Of a stretch of 64,000 nt of DNA, positions 45,909 to 54,090 are shown piece by piece. Position numbers and translations under genes: made by a program. Under the pieces are notes generated by a model. The model had not been told where the DNA came from, did no database searches, and saw only the letters and a program-made list of their open reading frames with translations. This DNA is from Mesorhizobium zhangyense (GTDB lineage: Bacteria; Pseudomonadota; Alphaproteobacteria; Rhizobiales; Rhizobiaceae): the NCBI RefSeq assembly GCF_011045115.1, contig NZ_JAAKZG010000006.1, positions 327,277-391,276 on the forward strand. Reading direction: 5' to 3'. Position 1 is the first letter of the stretch; every line of letters begins with the position of its first letter.

Positions 45909-45943
45909 AGGTGCAACGCAAAGGCGGAAACTCGACCGCGACG

Positions 45944-46351
45944 CTACGGAACCGTCTCCAGATCCGTAAGCCGGAACTCGTCGGCCGTGGATAGCATTGG
46001 GGCGGCGTAATATCTGGCACAGGCGTAGTGGAAGCAGTCGGCCATGTTGAGGCGAATGGCGTTGCTGCGGAAGCGCGATGCCGCTTCGACGGACAAGGAT
46101 ATCGACTCCTCGCCAGGCGGAAGCTCCCTAACCGCAATCCCGCGCTCTTCCAGAAACCGCGTGACGATCTTCGCGCTTTGATCGACCGGCACAGCAAGCT
46201 TCTCCGGGCGCGAAAGCGCCATCGCGGCTTCCCAGACGGCAATCGCAGAGGTGAAGGGGTCGGTTGCTCCGACTATCGCGTCCGCGCAACGGCGAGCCTC
46301 CATCTCGTCACTGAGGATTGCCACTATCGCGGCGGCATCGATGAACATCAT
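45944..46351 (-). CDS. VapC-type PIN-domain ribonuclease toxin
   Basis: 135 residues. The PIN metal-binding acids are present: D5 in FIDAAAIVAIL, a glutamate in VWEAAMAL near 41, and D104 in MADCFHYACARYY, plus TADEFRLTD at the end. PIN toxins cleave tRNA or rRNA. Its ATG overlaps the antitoxin TGA (ATGA), so translation is coupled. All active-site positions I can check are intact, in contrast to the neighbouring higB. Confidence 0.9.
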   Translation of the reverse strand: MMFIDAAAIVAILSDEMEARRCADAIVGATDPFTSAIAVWEAAMALSRPEKLAVPVDQSAKIVTRFLEERGIAVRELPPGEESISLSVEAASRFRSNAIRLNMADCFHYACARYYAAPMLSTADEFRLTDLETVP

Positions 46352-46593
46352 TCCTCGCCGGACAATTCGTCATAGACCGAGCGCGGCAGCGGCTTTCGCG
46401 CCTCGTCGCTCAGTTCGATCCCGAACTCGGCCCTAAGCCTTGCTGCTGTGTCGAGGGGGCTTTCGCTGTTGCGCCGGCGTGCCAGCGCCTCGGTCATGGC
46501 GATGACGATAGCTTCGGTAAGGCCGACGCCCTCCATCTGCGCGAAGGTCCGCGTCAGCTTGTCGGCATCCTTGTTGGTGATGTTGATCGTCAT
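46348..46593 (-). CDS. VapB-type antitoxin
   Basis: 81 residues from ATG at 46593. TINITNKDADKLTRTFAQM followed by LTEAIVIAMTEALARRR resembles the short Rv0623-type VapB antitoxins with an N-terminal DNA-binding beta strand and a C-terminal tail that wraps the toxin. The open frame extends upstream antisense to trpS without a ribosome site and was cut. Partner of the PIN toxin. Confidence 0.85.
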   Translation of the reverse strand: MTINITNKDADKLTRTFAQMEGVGLTEAIVIAMTEALARRRNSESPLDTAARLRAEFGIELSDEARKPLPRSVYDELSGEE

Positions 46594-46612
46594 GCTACAC
46601 ACCTCTTTCTCT

Positions 46613-46630
46613 ATATAGCTCAATCTATAT
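46613..46630. promoter_or_regulatory. Operator-like inverted repeat upstream of vapBC
   Basis: ATATAG - CTCAAT - CTATAT, 6-bp arms in an AT-rich patch 20 bases before the antitoxin start. Probably the VapBC autoregulatory site. Confidence 0.55.
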
Positions 46631-46776
46631 GGAATTACCAACATGGTAAGTTTTGAGCCGTTTCTGTTCTGCGCTCTTGAAGTCGCATCTTGATCGCGCC
46701 CGCGCCTTCGTTCATAAGCGCGCATCGATTTTCGCCGCGCGCGAAACGGCCCTCCACAAGCCACGAGGAACACATA

Positions 46777-47844
46777 ATGACCGCCTTCAAGCCGCTCGTC
46801 TTTTCCGGTGTCCAGCCGACGGGCAATCTCCATCTCGGCAACTATCTCGGCGCCATTCGCCGCTTCGTCATGCTGCAGGACAGCCATGACTGCATGTACT
46901 GCGTCGTCGACCTGCACGCGCTGACCATCGCGCCCGATCCGGTCGAGCTGATGAAGGCGACGCGCGAAGTGACCGCGGCGTTCCTCGCCGCCGGCATCGA
47001 CGCGAAGAAGCACATCGTCTTCAACCAGAGCCGGGTGATGCAGCATGCAGAGCTGGCCTGGGTGTTCAACTGCGTTGCCCGCATGGGCTGGCTGAACCGA
47101 ATGACCCAGTTCAAGGAAAAGGCCGGCAAGGACCGCGAGAACGCTTCGGCGGGCCTGTTCGTCTATCCGAGCCTGATGGCTGCCGACATCCTCGTCTACC
47201 GCGCCACCCATGTGCCGGTGGGCGACGACCAGAAGCAGCATCTGGAACTGACGCGCGACATCGCCCAGAAGTTCAACAACGACTATTCCAACCGCATCGC
47301 CGATCTCGGCGTCGGCGTGGAGATGATGTCGGGCGAGGAGAAGGTGAACGGCTTCTTCCCGCTGACCGAGCCGCTGATCGAGGGACCGGCGCCGCGCGTC
47401 ATGTCGCTGCGCGACGGCCTGAAGAAGATGTCGAAATCCGACCCGTCCGACCTGTCGCGCATCAACCTGACGGACGACGCCGAGACGATCTCCAAGAAGA
47501 TCCGCAAGGCCAAGACCGATCCCGAGGGCCTGCCGTCGGAAGCCGATGGGCTGAAGGGCCGGCCGGAAGCCGAAAACCTCGTCGTGCTCTACGCCGCCCT
47601 TGCCGAGACCAGCAAGGACCAGGTGCTCGCCGAGTTCGGTGGCCAGCAGTTTTCCGCTTTCAAGCCGGCACTTGCCGATCTTGCGGTGGCCAAGCTTGCG
47701 CCGATCGCCACCGAGATGCGCCGCATTTCGGCCGACACCGCCTATATCGACAGTGTCCTGAAAGACGGCGGCGAGCGCGCCGGCAAGCTTGCCGAGACCA
47801 CCATGAAGACGGTGCGCGAGATCATCGGGCTCGTCAGCAGCTGA
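46777..47844 (+). CDS. trpS: Tryptophanyl-tRNA synthetase
   Basis: 355 residues from ATG at 46777, with GAGGAA seven bases upstream. Class Ic synthetase: the HIGH motif is PTGNLHLGN at 14-22, KMSKS is in [11 protein letters not shown] near 208, and [18 protein letters not shown] is the tRNA/tryptophan-binding stretch. It charges tRNA-Trp. Confidence 0.97.
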   Translation: MTAFKPLVFSGVQPTGNLHLGNYLGAIRRFVMLQDSHDCMYCVVDLHALTIAPDPVELMKATREVTAAFLAAGIDAKKHIVFNQSRVMQHAELAWVFNCVARMGWLNRMTQFKEKAGKDRENASAGLFVYPSLMAADILVYRATHVPVGDDQKQHLELTRDIAQKFNNDYSNRIADLGVGVEMMSGEEKVNGFFPLTEPLIEGPAPRVMSLRDGLKKMSKSDPSDLSRINLTDDAETISKKIRKAKTDPEGLPSEADGLKGRPEAENLVVLYAALAETSKDQVLAEFGGQQFSAFKPALADLAVAKLAPIATEMRRISADTAYIDSVLKDGGERAGKLAETTMKTVREIIGLVSS

Positions 47845-47988
47845 CGAGCCGCCTGCGCCTTGCTTCCAAACCGTCATGTGATCCCCGAAATGTCAGCAGC
47901 ATTTCGGGGCCATATGCTGGCGCTTGCCGATAACGGGCGCGAATGGCAGATTGCGCCGAAACAGGCTTTCCCGCGATAGGGTTGGAAA

Positions 47989-48480
47989 ATGGTCTCTAAA
48001 CGTCTCAGCCGGGAAGCCGGACACCGGCGCAAATTCCTCGCGATCATCGACGACACGCCCGAATGCGAGCGCGCCGTGGCCTACGCCTCGCGCCGCGCGA
48101 AAAGCACCGGCGGCGTGGTCGTGCTGCTCTACGTCATCGAGCCCGGCGATTTCCAGCACTGGCTTGGCGTCGAGAAGATCATGCGCGACGAGGCGATGGC
48201 CACGGCGAAGGCAGCGCTCGACACCTATGCGGTGAAGGTGCGCGAGACGCTGGGCATCGAGCCGGAACTGGTGGTGCGCGAGGGCAAGCCCGCCGAAGAG
48301 ATCCACCTTTTGATTGAAGAGGACCAGGATATCGCCATTCTGGTGCTGGCAGCGGGTGCGGCCAAGGAAGGCCCGGGGCCGCTGGTCGCGTCGATCGCCG
48401 GCAAGGGTGCGGCCTTCCCCATTCCGGTCACCGTCGTGCCGCAGAATCTTTCCGACGAAGACCTTGAAAGCCTGGCCTAA
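47989..48480 (+). CDS. Universal stress protein family
   Basis: 163 residues, one UspA domain. FLAIIDDTPECERAVAYASRRA at the start and VVREGKPAEEIHLLIEE in the middle fit the fold; the ATP-binding GxxGxxxxxxxxG(S/T) loop appears only loosely as GAAKEGPGPLVASI, so nucleotide binding is uncertain. It lies between trpS and the Nfu gene as in related genomes. Confidence 0.87.
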   Translation: MVSKRLSREAGHRRKFLAIIDDTPECERAVAYASRRAKSTGGVVVLLYVIEPGDFQHWLGVEKIMRDEAMATAKAALDTYAVKVRETLGIEPELVVREGKPAEEIHLLIEEDQDIAILVLAAGAAKEGPGPLVASIAGKGAAFPIPVTVVPQNLSDEDLESLA

Positions 48481-48586
48481 GCAAATCATCTGTCCGGCAG
48501 GGCTGCCGCCGACCGGTTTTGCTTGAATGTCGCCGGCATAAAGCCTATTTAGAATTATTCCAAACTATACGCACGGAGATGCGGCC

Positions 48587-49162
48587 ATGTTCATCCAGAC
48601 CGAGGCGACCCCCAATCCCGCCACGCTGAAATTCCTGCCCGGCAAGGAAGTCCTGCTCGACGGCACGGCCGATTTCCGCGATGCGGACGCCGCGCGCGAG
48701 GCTTCGCCACTGGCCGGCCGCCTGTTCGACATTCCGGGCGTGACCGGCGTGTTCTTCGGCTATGACTTCGTCACCGTCACCAAGGACGGCCCGGACTGGC
48801 AGCACCTGAAGCCGGCAATCCTCGGCGCAATCATGGAGCATTTCATGTCTGGCGCGCCGGTGATGGCCGTCGGCGGCCAGGCGGCCACCGACAAGGCCGA
48901 CCAGAGCGGCGAGTTTTTTGGCGAGGAAGACACAGAGATCGTTGCGACAATCAAGGAACTGCTCGACACGCGGGTTCGCCCGGCCGTGGCGCAGGATGGC
49001 GGTGACATCACCTTCCGCGGCTATGAGAACGGCACCGTGTTCCTGCACATGAAGGGCGCCTGCGCCGGCTGCCCGTCATCCACCGCGACGCTGAAGCACG
49101 GCATCCAGAACCTGCTACGCCATTTCGTGCCAGAGGTTCAGCAGGTCGAGCAGATCAGCTGA
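48587..49162 (+). CDS. NifU-domain iron-sulfur scaffold protein
   Basis: 191 residues. N-terminal Nfu-N domain (MFIQTEATPNPATLKFLPG) and C-terminal NifU domain with the cluster-binding pair C159 and C162 in GACAGCPSS. It delivers 4Fe-4S clusters to target enzymes. GGAG precedes the ATG at 48587. An intrinsic terminator follows it. Confidence 0.94.
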   Translation: MFIQTEATPNPATLKFLPGKEVLLDGTADFRDADAAREASPLAGRLFDIPGVTGVFFGYDFVTVTKDGPDWQHLKPAILGAIMEHFMSGAPVMAVGGQAATDKADQSGEFFGEEDTEIVATIKELLDTRVRPAVAQDGGDITFRGYENGTVFLHMKGACAGCPSSTATLKHGIQNLLRHFVPEVQQVEQIS

Positions 49163-49205
49163 TTTTTGGCCGCTTCGGGCACGCATTTCTGACGCACCAA
49201 ACAAA

Positions 49206-49237
49206 AAACCGGGCCAAAAGCCCGGTTTCCTGTTTTT
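49206..49237 (+). terminator. Intrinsic terminator after the Nfu gene
   Basis: AAACCGGGC - CAAAA - GCCCGGTTT stem followed by CCTGTTTTT. The A-tract on the other side lets it work in both directions. Confidence 0.85.
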
Positions 49238-49290
49238 GGACGTCCGTGTTGCCGAGACGGTCCGTGTGCAGTCTGTCGCCACTTTCACCA

Positions 49291-49315
49291 TCCGAAAAGC
49301 CTGCAACTTTCCGGA
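49291..49315. repeat. Partial copy of the CCGAAAAG...CTTTCGG palindrome
   Basis: TCCGAAAAG - CCTGCAA - CTTTCCGGA resembles the central stem of the repeats at 21851 and 26114; the outer GCATGATC arms are lost. Confidence 0.45.
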
Positions 49316-49331
49316 CGGCCCCCTAACTAGA

Positions 49332-49952
49332 TTAGAGCACCACCACCTTCGCGCCGACCTCGGCACGGTTGTAGAGATCGATGATGTCCTGGTTCATCAG
49401 GCGAATGCAGCCCGATGACATGGCCTTGCCGATGGAGAACCATTCCGGCGTGCCATGCAGCCGATAGCCGGTGTCGCCACCCTTGTTGAACAGATAGAGC
49501 GCACGCGCACCGAGCGGATTGGTAATCCCCGGCGGCATACCCTGGCGCCACTTGGCGAGTTCAGGCTGGCGGCCGATCATCTGCGAGGGCGGCGTCCAGA
49601 CCGGCCATTCGCGCTTCAGCGCCACGCGCGCCGAGCCTTTCCATTCAAACCCTTCGCGGCCGACGCCGATGCCGTAGCGCATCGCCTTGCCTTCCGGCAG
49701 CACGAAGTAAAGAAACTTGTTGTTCGTATCGACGACGATCGTGCCGGGCGTTTCCGCCGTATCATAGCGCACGACCTGGCGATGGAACTGCTTGGGAACC
49801 TTGTAGATCGGGATCGTCGGAAGCTGGTAGCCTGCGTCGGTGCGCGTGCCATAGTCGCCGGAGAAAGTCCTGAGCCCGCCGTCGAAAGTACAGCCTGCCA
49901 GAGCTGTCGTCAGCGCCAGGGCTGCCGCGACGAAAAGTGGTTTCATGCGCAT
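49332..49952 (-). CDS. L,D-transpeptidase (YkuD) lipoprotein
   Basis: 206 residues from ATG at 49952. Residues 1-21 are a lipoprotein signal with lipobox L18-A-G-C21. The YkuD domain follows, with RLHGTPEWFSIGKAMSSGCIRLMNQD holding H166 and the catalytic C182. These enzymes make 3-3 peptidoglycan cross-links or attach proteins to peptidoglycan in the periplasm. It is convergent with the Nfu gene. Confidence 0.93.
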   Translation of the reverse strand: MRMKPLFVAAALALTTALAGCTFDGGLRTFSGDYGTRTDAGYQLPTIPIYKVPKQFHRQVVRYDTAETPGTIVVDTNNKFLYFVLPEGKAMRYGIGVGREGFEWKGSARVALKREWPVWTPPSQMIGRQPELAKWRQGMPPGITNPLGARALYLFNKGGDTGYRLHGTPEWFSIGKAMSSGCIRLMNQDIIDLYNRAEVGAKVVVL

Positions 49953-50119
49953 GAATAAATCCGCTGCTCCAACCCGACCACGCCAGCCCGATTCGGGCCG
50001 CATTTTCGCCTTCATTCTTAACGGGCGTTTTTAACCATTGCCAAGAGGCTGGTCCTGCCAGTGTGGGCATGACGCACGGGTAAGTTGAGGCTGTGGCGCT
50101 TTTGCAACAGAAGTGGCGC

Positions 50120-51043
50120 CTATTTTTTGCCAGCGATCTTCTTCGGCTCGTACAGCGCCGCAATCTGTTCTGCGTTATTCATGCCGCCCGAAAGGGCATT
50201 TGCCTTTCTCAATATGTATGATGGGTATTTAGTCAGCAGATATTCATGCTTGAACCACCGCCTGAATTCGGCCAGTGCGCTATCAGGATATGCCCACGGC
50301 AGTTGCGGATTGCTAACCGACTGCGGGTAGTAGTTGGGATAGTTATGCTCAAACTTGATACGAGCATCGTGGTCTTCGCTAAGACCGCTGTCGTCCCAGT
50401 GCTTGCTCCAGCACTTGCCGACGCTGATATCCGGGATTGTCTTGTCGTTGACGGGCAGCCCGGCTCGGATGAGATCAACTACCATGCCCGTGGTTTCCTT
50501 GAAGACTATGAAATAGCCGTCCGGCGAACTGTCTTGCAGTATGGACACACGGTCATTGAAATAGACCCACTTGTCGGCCGGCCTGTATCCAAGGGCATCA
50601 TAGATGAATTGATTTAGGCCATATCGAGCAAGTTTGCGGAAATTCCGTTGCGCGGTGTCGTTCGTTCTTTGAGCCTCGAAGGCGAAGAACTCAATGAAGG
50701 CCATGCAGACGATCTCGGGATAAGCATAATGAGTGGACCCATTGTGCTCTATTTCCATGTAGAGGGCCGGATCATCATAGCCCGCTTGCCTAAGATAATC
50801 AGAGAAATAGAGCGCCCGTCCGCGCTGAAAGTCGAGACCGAAGTTGTCTTCCCACTCTTTGGAAATTTCCTGGATCGTAGAACGGGCCGCACCACAGATT
50901 GCAGAAAGTCCGCGTTGCGTGAGATAGGTCATGCCGTTTTCGAGCACGCCCATTTCAATGCCGTTTACGTCGCGCTCCATCTCGATTCCAAGGTCGAGTT
51001 TGAGTTGTTTGTGGGCGGCCGGAACTTGAGGTGACTTTACCAT
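50120..51043 (-). CDS. Phage-type protein with P63C/BstA-like layout, possible defence gene
   Basis: 307 residues, cytoplasmic, no signal peptide or membrane segment. Three parts are visible. Residues 30-60 (VLENGMTYLTQRGLSAICGAARSTI in pieces) look like the N-terminal DNA-binding or phage-antirepressor-type motif that opens P63C proteins. Residues 95-150 include HYAYPEIVCMAFIEFFAFEA and RKLARYGLNQFIYDALGY. The last 140 residues have NDKTIPDISVGKCWSKHW, RIKFEHNYPNYYPQS and WAYPDSALAEFRRWFKHEY. The same order occurs in P63C-domain phage proteins and in the prophage abortive-infection protein BstA; I judge this from layout, not alignment. The gene is about 10 points lower in GC than its neighbours and has no partner, so it is probably acquired. 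Confidence 0.6.
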   Translation of the reverse strand: MVKSPQVPAAHKQLKLDLGIEMERDVNGIEMGVLENGMTYLTQRGLSAICGAARSTIQEISKEWEDNFGLDFQRGRALYFSDYLRQAGYDDPALYMEIEHNGSTHYAYPEIVCMAFIEFFAFEAQRTNDTAQRNFRKLARYGLNQFIYDALGYRPADKWVYFNDRVSILQDSSPDGYFIVFKETTGMVVDLIRAGLPVNDKTIPDISVGKCWSKHWDDSGLSEDHDARIKFEHNYPNYYPQSVSNPQLPWAYPDSALAEFRRWFKHEYLLTKYPSYILRKANALSGGMNNAEQIAALYEPKKIAGKK

Positions 51044-51177
51044 TAAGCCATTGATCCTTTTAACAAATTGGGTGGCCGGACTTTAAGGAATCAGCAACCC
51101 ATGATTCGCATTACCCGAAGGTAACACAACCGCAGCGATTCCTAATGTAGGGAGCGCTTCCGTACCCAAGTTTCGCA

Positions 51178-51192
51178 GATCAAAACGAGAAC
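51178..51192. promoter_or_regulatory. LexA-like box 1 upstream of mmcB
   Basis: GATC-AAAACGA-GAAC, one mismatch from the alphaproteobacterial LexA consensus GAAC-N7-GAAC. The spacer and right half are identical to box 2, 110 bases further on. Confidence 0.5.
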
Positions 51193-51287
51193 ACCCAACC
51201 TTATGGAAAGCAGGCCGTTCTGGTCGCGGCGTTTTTATAATGAAGGGGGATTAGGTTTGTTAACATATAGTCGCTTCATTAAAATGG

Positions 51288-51302
51288 GTTCAAAACGAGA
51301 AC
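51288..51302. promoter_or_regulatory. LexA-like box 2 upstream of mmcB
   Basis: GTTC-AAAACGA-GAAC, again one mismatch from GAAC-N7-GAAC, 21 bases before the mmcB start. TCAAAACGAGAACA is shared exactly by both boxes. Confidence 0.55.
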
Positions 51303-51323
51303 ATTCGGTGGCATGCTAGGCGC

Positions 51324-51824
51324 ATGCCTATTGTCCTGCCGATTCCCGTCAATCCGCTTGTCGATGGCCGCCAGTCCGAGCGCGCGATGATCGTGCGGCG
51401 GGGTGTGCAGCGGCTGTTGATGCAGATGGGCATGCATGTGCTGCCCGAACTGTCGCTGGCGACCGGGCGGCGCGCCGACCTCGTCGCGCTGACGCGGCAG
51501 GGCGATATCTGGATCATCGAGATCAAGTCGTCGATCGAGGATTTCCGCGTCGACCGCAAATGGCCGGACTACCGGCTGCATTCGGACCGCTTCTTCTTCG
51601 CCACGCATCCGGACGTGCCGGCCGAAATCTTTCCCGAGGAATGCGGCTTTATCCTCTCCGACGGCTATGGCGCGGAGATCATGCGCGACGCGCCCGAGCA
51701 CCGCATGGCGGCGGCGACGCGCAAGGCGTTGATGCTGCGCATTGCGCGGGCCGGTGCGGCGCGGCTGCTGGCGGCGGAGCTTGCGGGTGTTTCGGTGCCG
51801 GCGCTTGAGGGTGAGAGTGAGTAG
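51324..51824 (+). CDS. mmcB: MmcB family DNA repair protein
   Basis: 166 residues, the standard length. A PD-(D/E)xK nuclease-like core is visible with D52 in GRRADLVAL and E66-x-K68 in IWIIEIKSS, and the conserved FRVDRKWPDYRLHSDRFFFATH. MmcB belongs to the LexA regulon of Caulobacter and helps damage tolerance, acting with the ImuABDnaE2 pathway or independently. Two LexA-like boxes lie upstream. Confidence 0.9.
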   Translation: MPIVLPIPVNPLVDGRQSERAMIVRRGVQRLLMQMGMHVLPELSLATGRRADLVALTRQGDIWIIEIKSSIEDFRVDRKWPDYRLHSDRFFFATHPDVPAEIFPEECGFILSDGYGAEIMRDAPEHRMAAATRKALMLRIARAGAARLLAAELAGVSVPALEGESE

Positions 51825-51859
51825 AAGTTCTCGCGGGAGCGATGGTTCTGCACCGCCGC

Positions 51860-52013
51860 CCCCCTCTCCGTCTCGGCTTCGCCGATCCACCTCTCCCCCA
51901 TTTCATGGGGGCGAGGAACCCAAGTCCTGCAAAGTTGCGACCTCGGCGAGTGCCGGTTCCTCGCCCCTGCGAAGCGGGGGAGAGGTGGCGCGCGAAGCGC
52001 GACGGAGAGGGGG
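51860..52013. repeat. Mosaic palindromic repeat, copy 2
   Basis: 154 bases with outer arms CCCCCTCTCCGTC and GACGGAGAGGGGG. The left inner hairpin is CCCCCATTTCATGGGGG and the right is CCCCTGCGAAGCGGGGG, around a CGAGGAACCCAAGTCCTG...GGTTCCTCG core. Located between mmcB and the convergent actR gene, where it fills most of the 224-base gap. Confidence 0.85.
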
Positions 52014-52048
52014 TTCTTGAGGCCGTCAGTTGCTAAGCGCTAAACGGC

Positions 52049-52615
52049 CTACCGCGGCGCGCGCTTGGCCAGTATCCGCTGCAGCGTACGCCGGTGCATG
52101 TTGAGCCGCCGTGCAGTCTCAGACACGTTGCGCTCGCACATCTCGTAGACGCGCTGGATATGTTCCCAGCGCACGCGGTCGGCCGACATCGGATTTTCCG
52201 GCGGGGCGGCGCGCTCGCCGCCGGTGCGGGTGAGGGCTGCAAAGACGTCGTCGGCATCGGCCGGCTTCGACAGATAGTCGATGGCGCCGAGCTTCACCGC
52301 CGTCACGGCGGTGGCGATATTACCATAGCCGGTGAGGATGATGGTGCGGGCGTCGTCGCGCTTCTCGCGGATCGCCGCCACCACGTCGAGGCCGTTGCCG
52401 TCGGCCAGCCGCATGTCGACCACGGCATAGGCCGGGGCATGGGCGCGCGCCTTGGCGACGGCTTCCTCGACGCTCTCGGCGGTCTCGACCTGAAAACCGC
52501 GTGTTTCCATCGCGCGGGCCAGTCGGGTCAGAAACGGCTTGTCGTCATCCACGATCAGCAGCGAGGTGTCGCCGCCGGTAATGCTGCCATCAACTGTTTC
52601 TTCCGCGATCATCAT
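52049..52615 (-). CDS. actR: Redox response regulator ActR (RegA/PrrA family)
   Basis: 188 residues. Receiver domain with acidic pocket LLIVDDDK, phospho-acceptor D67 in VVDMRLADGNGLDV, T/S in IILTGYGN and K in LSKPADADD. The short C-terminal Fis-type helix-turn-helix, ERNVSETARRLNMHRRTLQRIL, is nearly invariant in RegA/PrrA/ActR. It controls redox, acid-tolerance and respiration genes. It lies downstream of actS on the same strand, separated by 110 bases. Confidence 0.95.
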   Translation of the reverse strand: MMIAEETVDGSITGGDTSLLIVDDDKPFLTRLARAMETRGFQVETAESVEEAVAKARAHAPAYAVVDMRLADGNGLDVVAAIREKRDDARTIILTGYGNIATAVTAVKLGAIDYLSKPADADDVFAALTRTGGERAAPPENPMSADRVRWEHIQRVYEMCERNVSETARRLNMHRRTLQRILAKRAPR

Positions 52616-52725
52616 CGTCCATCCATCTTATTTTTCAGCGAATATAAGCGTCAAATGCCTGTTTTTCCAGCATGAAGCCGCTTTGCGCCTGCGTCTCTTC
52701 GAAACAGGCTTATTTCGCTCGGTCT

Positions 52726-54051
52726 CTAAGCGGTATCAAACATCGAGGACGACGCCGACCCGGGATTCAAAAACACCTCGCGCGGCCAGTCGATCTGTAC
52801 CACAGCGCCCTTGCCGCGCTCATTGGCGTTGTAGAAGGCAAGCGTGGCGCCGGAGCGTTCCAGCAGCGTCTTGGCGATGAACAGGCCGAGCCCGAGGCCG
52901 CCGCCCGACTCCGGCCCCTGGCGGGTCGACATATAGGGCTCGCCGATACGGTCTATGATCTCGGGCGGAAAGCCCGGCCCGTCATCGACGATCTCGAAAA
53001 CGACGCTGCGGTCATCCCAGCGCCAGCGGATGGTGACGGCGCTGGCGGCAAAATCGACGGCGTTCTCGACCAGATTGCCGAGCCCGTAAATGACGCCCGC
53101 ATTGCGGCGGCCGACCGGCTCCGCGCCGACGCGCTCGCCCGGTTCCAGCTTTATCGAGATGCCAAAATCGCGATGCGGCGCGATCACCTCCTCGACCAGC
53201 GAGGTCAGCGGCAGCCGCGCCAGATGCTCCTCGCTTTCCGACGACAGGCTTGTTAGACGCTTGAGGATCTGGCGGCAACGCTCGCTCTGCGATCGCAGCA
53301 GCGTCACATCCTCATGGAACTTCGTATCCTTGCCGAGCGCGCGTTCCATCTCCTTGGCCACCAGCGCGATGGTTGCCAGCGGCGTGCCGAGTTCGTGCGC
53401 GGCAGCAGCGGCAAGCCCGTCCAGCGCCGACAGGTGCTGCTCGCGCTGCAGCACCAGTTCGGTGGCGGCGAGCGCGTTGGCCAGTAGCCGCGCCTCCTCG
53501 GCGACGCGCCAGGCGTAAATGGCGGTGAAGGCGATGCTGGACATGACCGCCGTCCACATGCCGGCGACATAGACGAAGGGCATCGCCAGTTCAGCACCTG
53601 CCGTCCACGGCAGCGGCAGATGAACGAAGACGAGAGCCGTCGCCATCGCCATGACGAAGCCGCCAAGCAGCGCGGTCATGCGCAGCGGCAGCGAAGTCGC
53701 CGAAATGACCACCGGAACCGTCATCAGCAGCGAGAACGGGTTGGTCAGGCCGCCTGTCATGTAGAGCAGGCCGGCAAGCTGGAGCGCGTCGAAAGTGAGG
53801 ATGCCGAGTGCTGCCAGCGGCTGCAGCCGGTGTGCGGACGGAAAGCGGAAGGTCAGCAGCAGATTGAGCCATGCCGAACAGGCGATCAGCGCAAAGCACA
53901 GGCTCACCGCCAACGGGTAATCGAGCCAGTAGGCGACGAAGACGACGGTGACGCTCTGGCCGATGATCGCCAGCCAGCGCAGGCGGATCAGTGTGTTCAG
54001 CCTCAGCCGATGGGTCTGCTGGAAATCGGGCGTTTGCAGCTTCTTGATCAT
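52726..54051 (-). CDS. actS: Redox sensor histidine kinase ActS (RegB/PrrB family)
   Basis: 441 residues from ATG at 54051; a TTG at 54087 would add 12 residues. About six membrane segments occupy residues 25-185, and GGLTNPFSLLMTVPVVIS is the conserved RegB membrane heptad linked to quinone sensing. The H-box is AAAHELGTPLATIAL with H219; C259 in ERCRQILKRL corresponds to the redox-active RegB cysteine. The ATPase end shows NLVENAVDFA, DDGPGFP and GGGLGLGLFIAKTLL. It phosphorylates ActR. Confidence 0.95.
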   Translation of the reverse strand: MIKKLQTPDFQQTHRLRLNTLIRLRWLAIIGQSVTVVFVAYWLDYPLAVSLCFALIACSAWLNLLLTFRFPSAHRLQPLAALGILTFDALQLAGLLYMTGGLTNPFSLLMTVPVVISATSLPLRMTALLGGFVMAMATALVFVHLPLPWTAGAELAMPFVYVAGMWTAVMSSIAFTAIYAWRVAEEARLLANALAATELVLQREQHLSALDGLAAAAAHELGTPLATIALVAKEMERALGKDTKFHEDVTLLRSQSERCRQILKRLTSLSSESEEHLARLPLTSLVEEVIAPHRDFGISIKLEPGERVGAEPVGRRNAGVIYGLGNLVENAVDFAASAVTIRWRWDDRSVVFEIVDDGPGFPPEIIDRIGEPYMSTRQGPESGGGLGLGLFIAKTLLERSGATLAFYNANERGKGAVVQIDWPREVFLNPGSASSSMFDTA

Positions 54052-54090
54052 GCCGGCTTTATGCGCTGGAGAGGCGTTGTGCGCCAAGCG

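Noticed and set aside
45539..45916. Reading the higB region as an intact 125-residue protein
   Set aside because: The C-terminal third in this frame has no resemblance to HigB and overlaps higA, whereas the next frame has the exact family ending.
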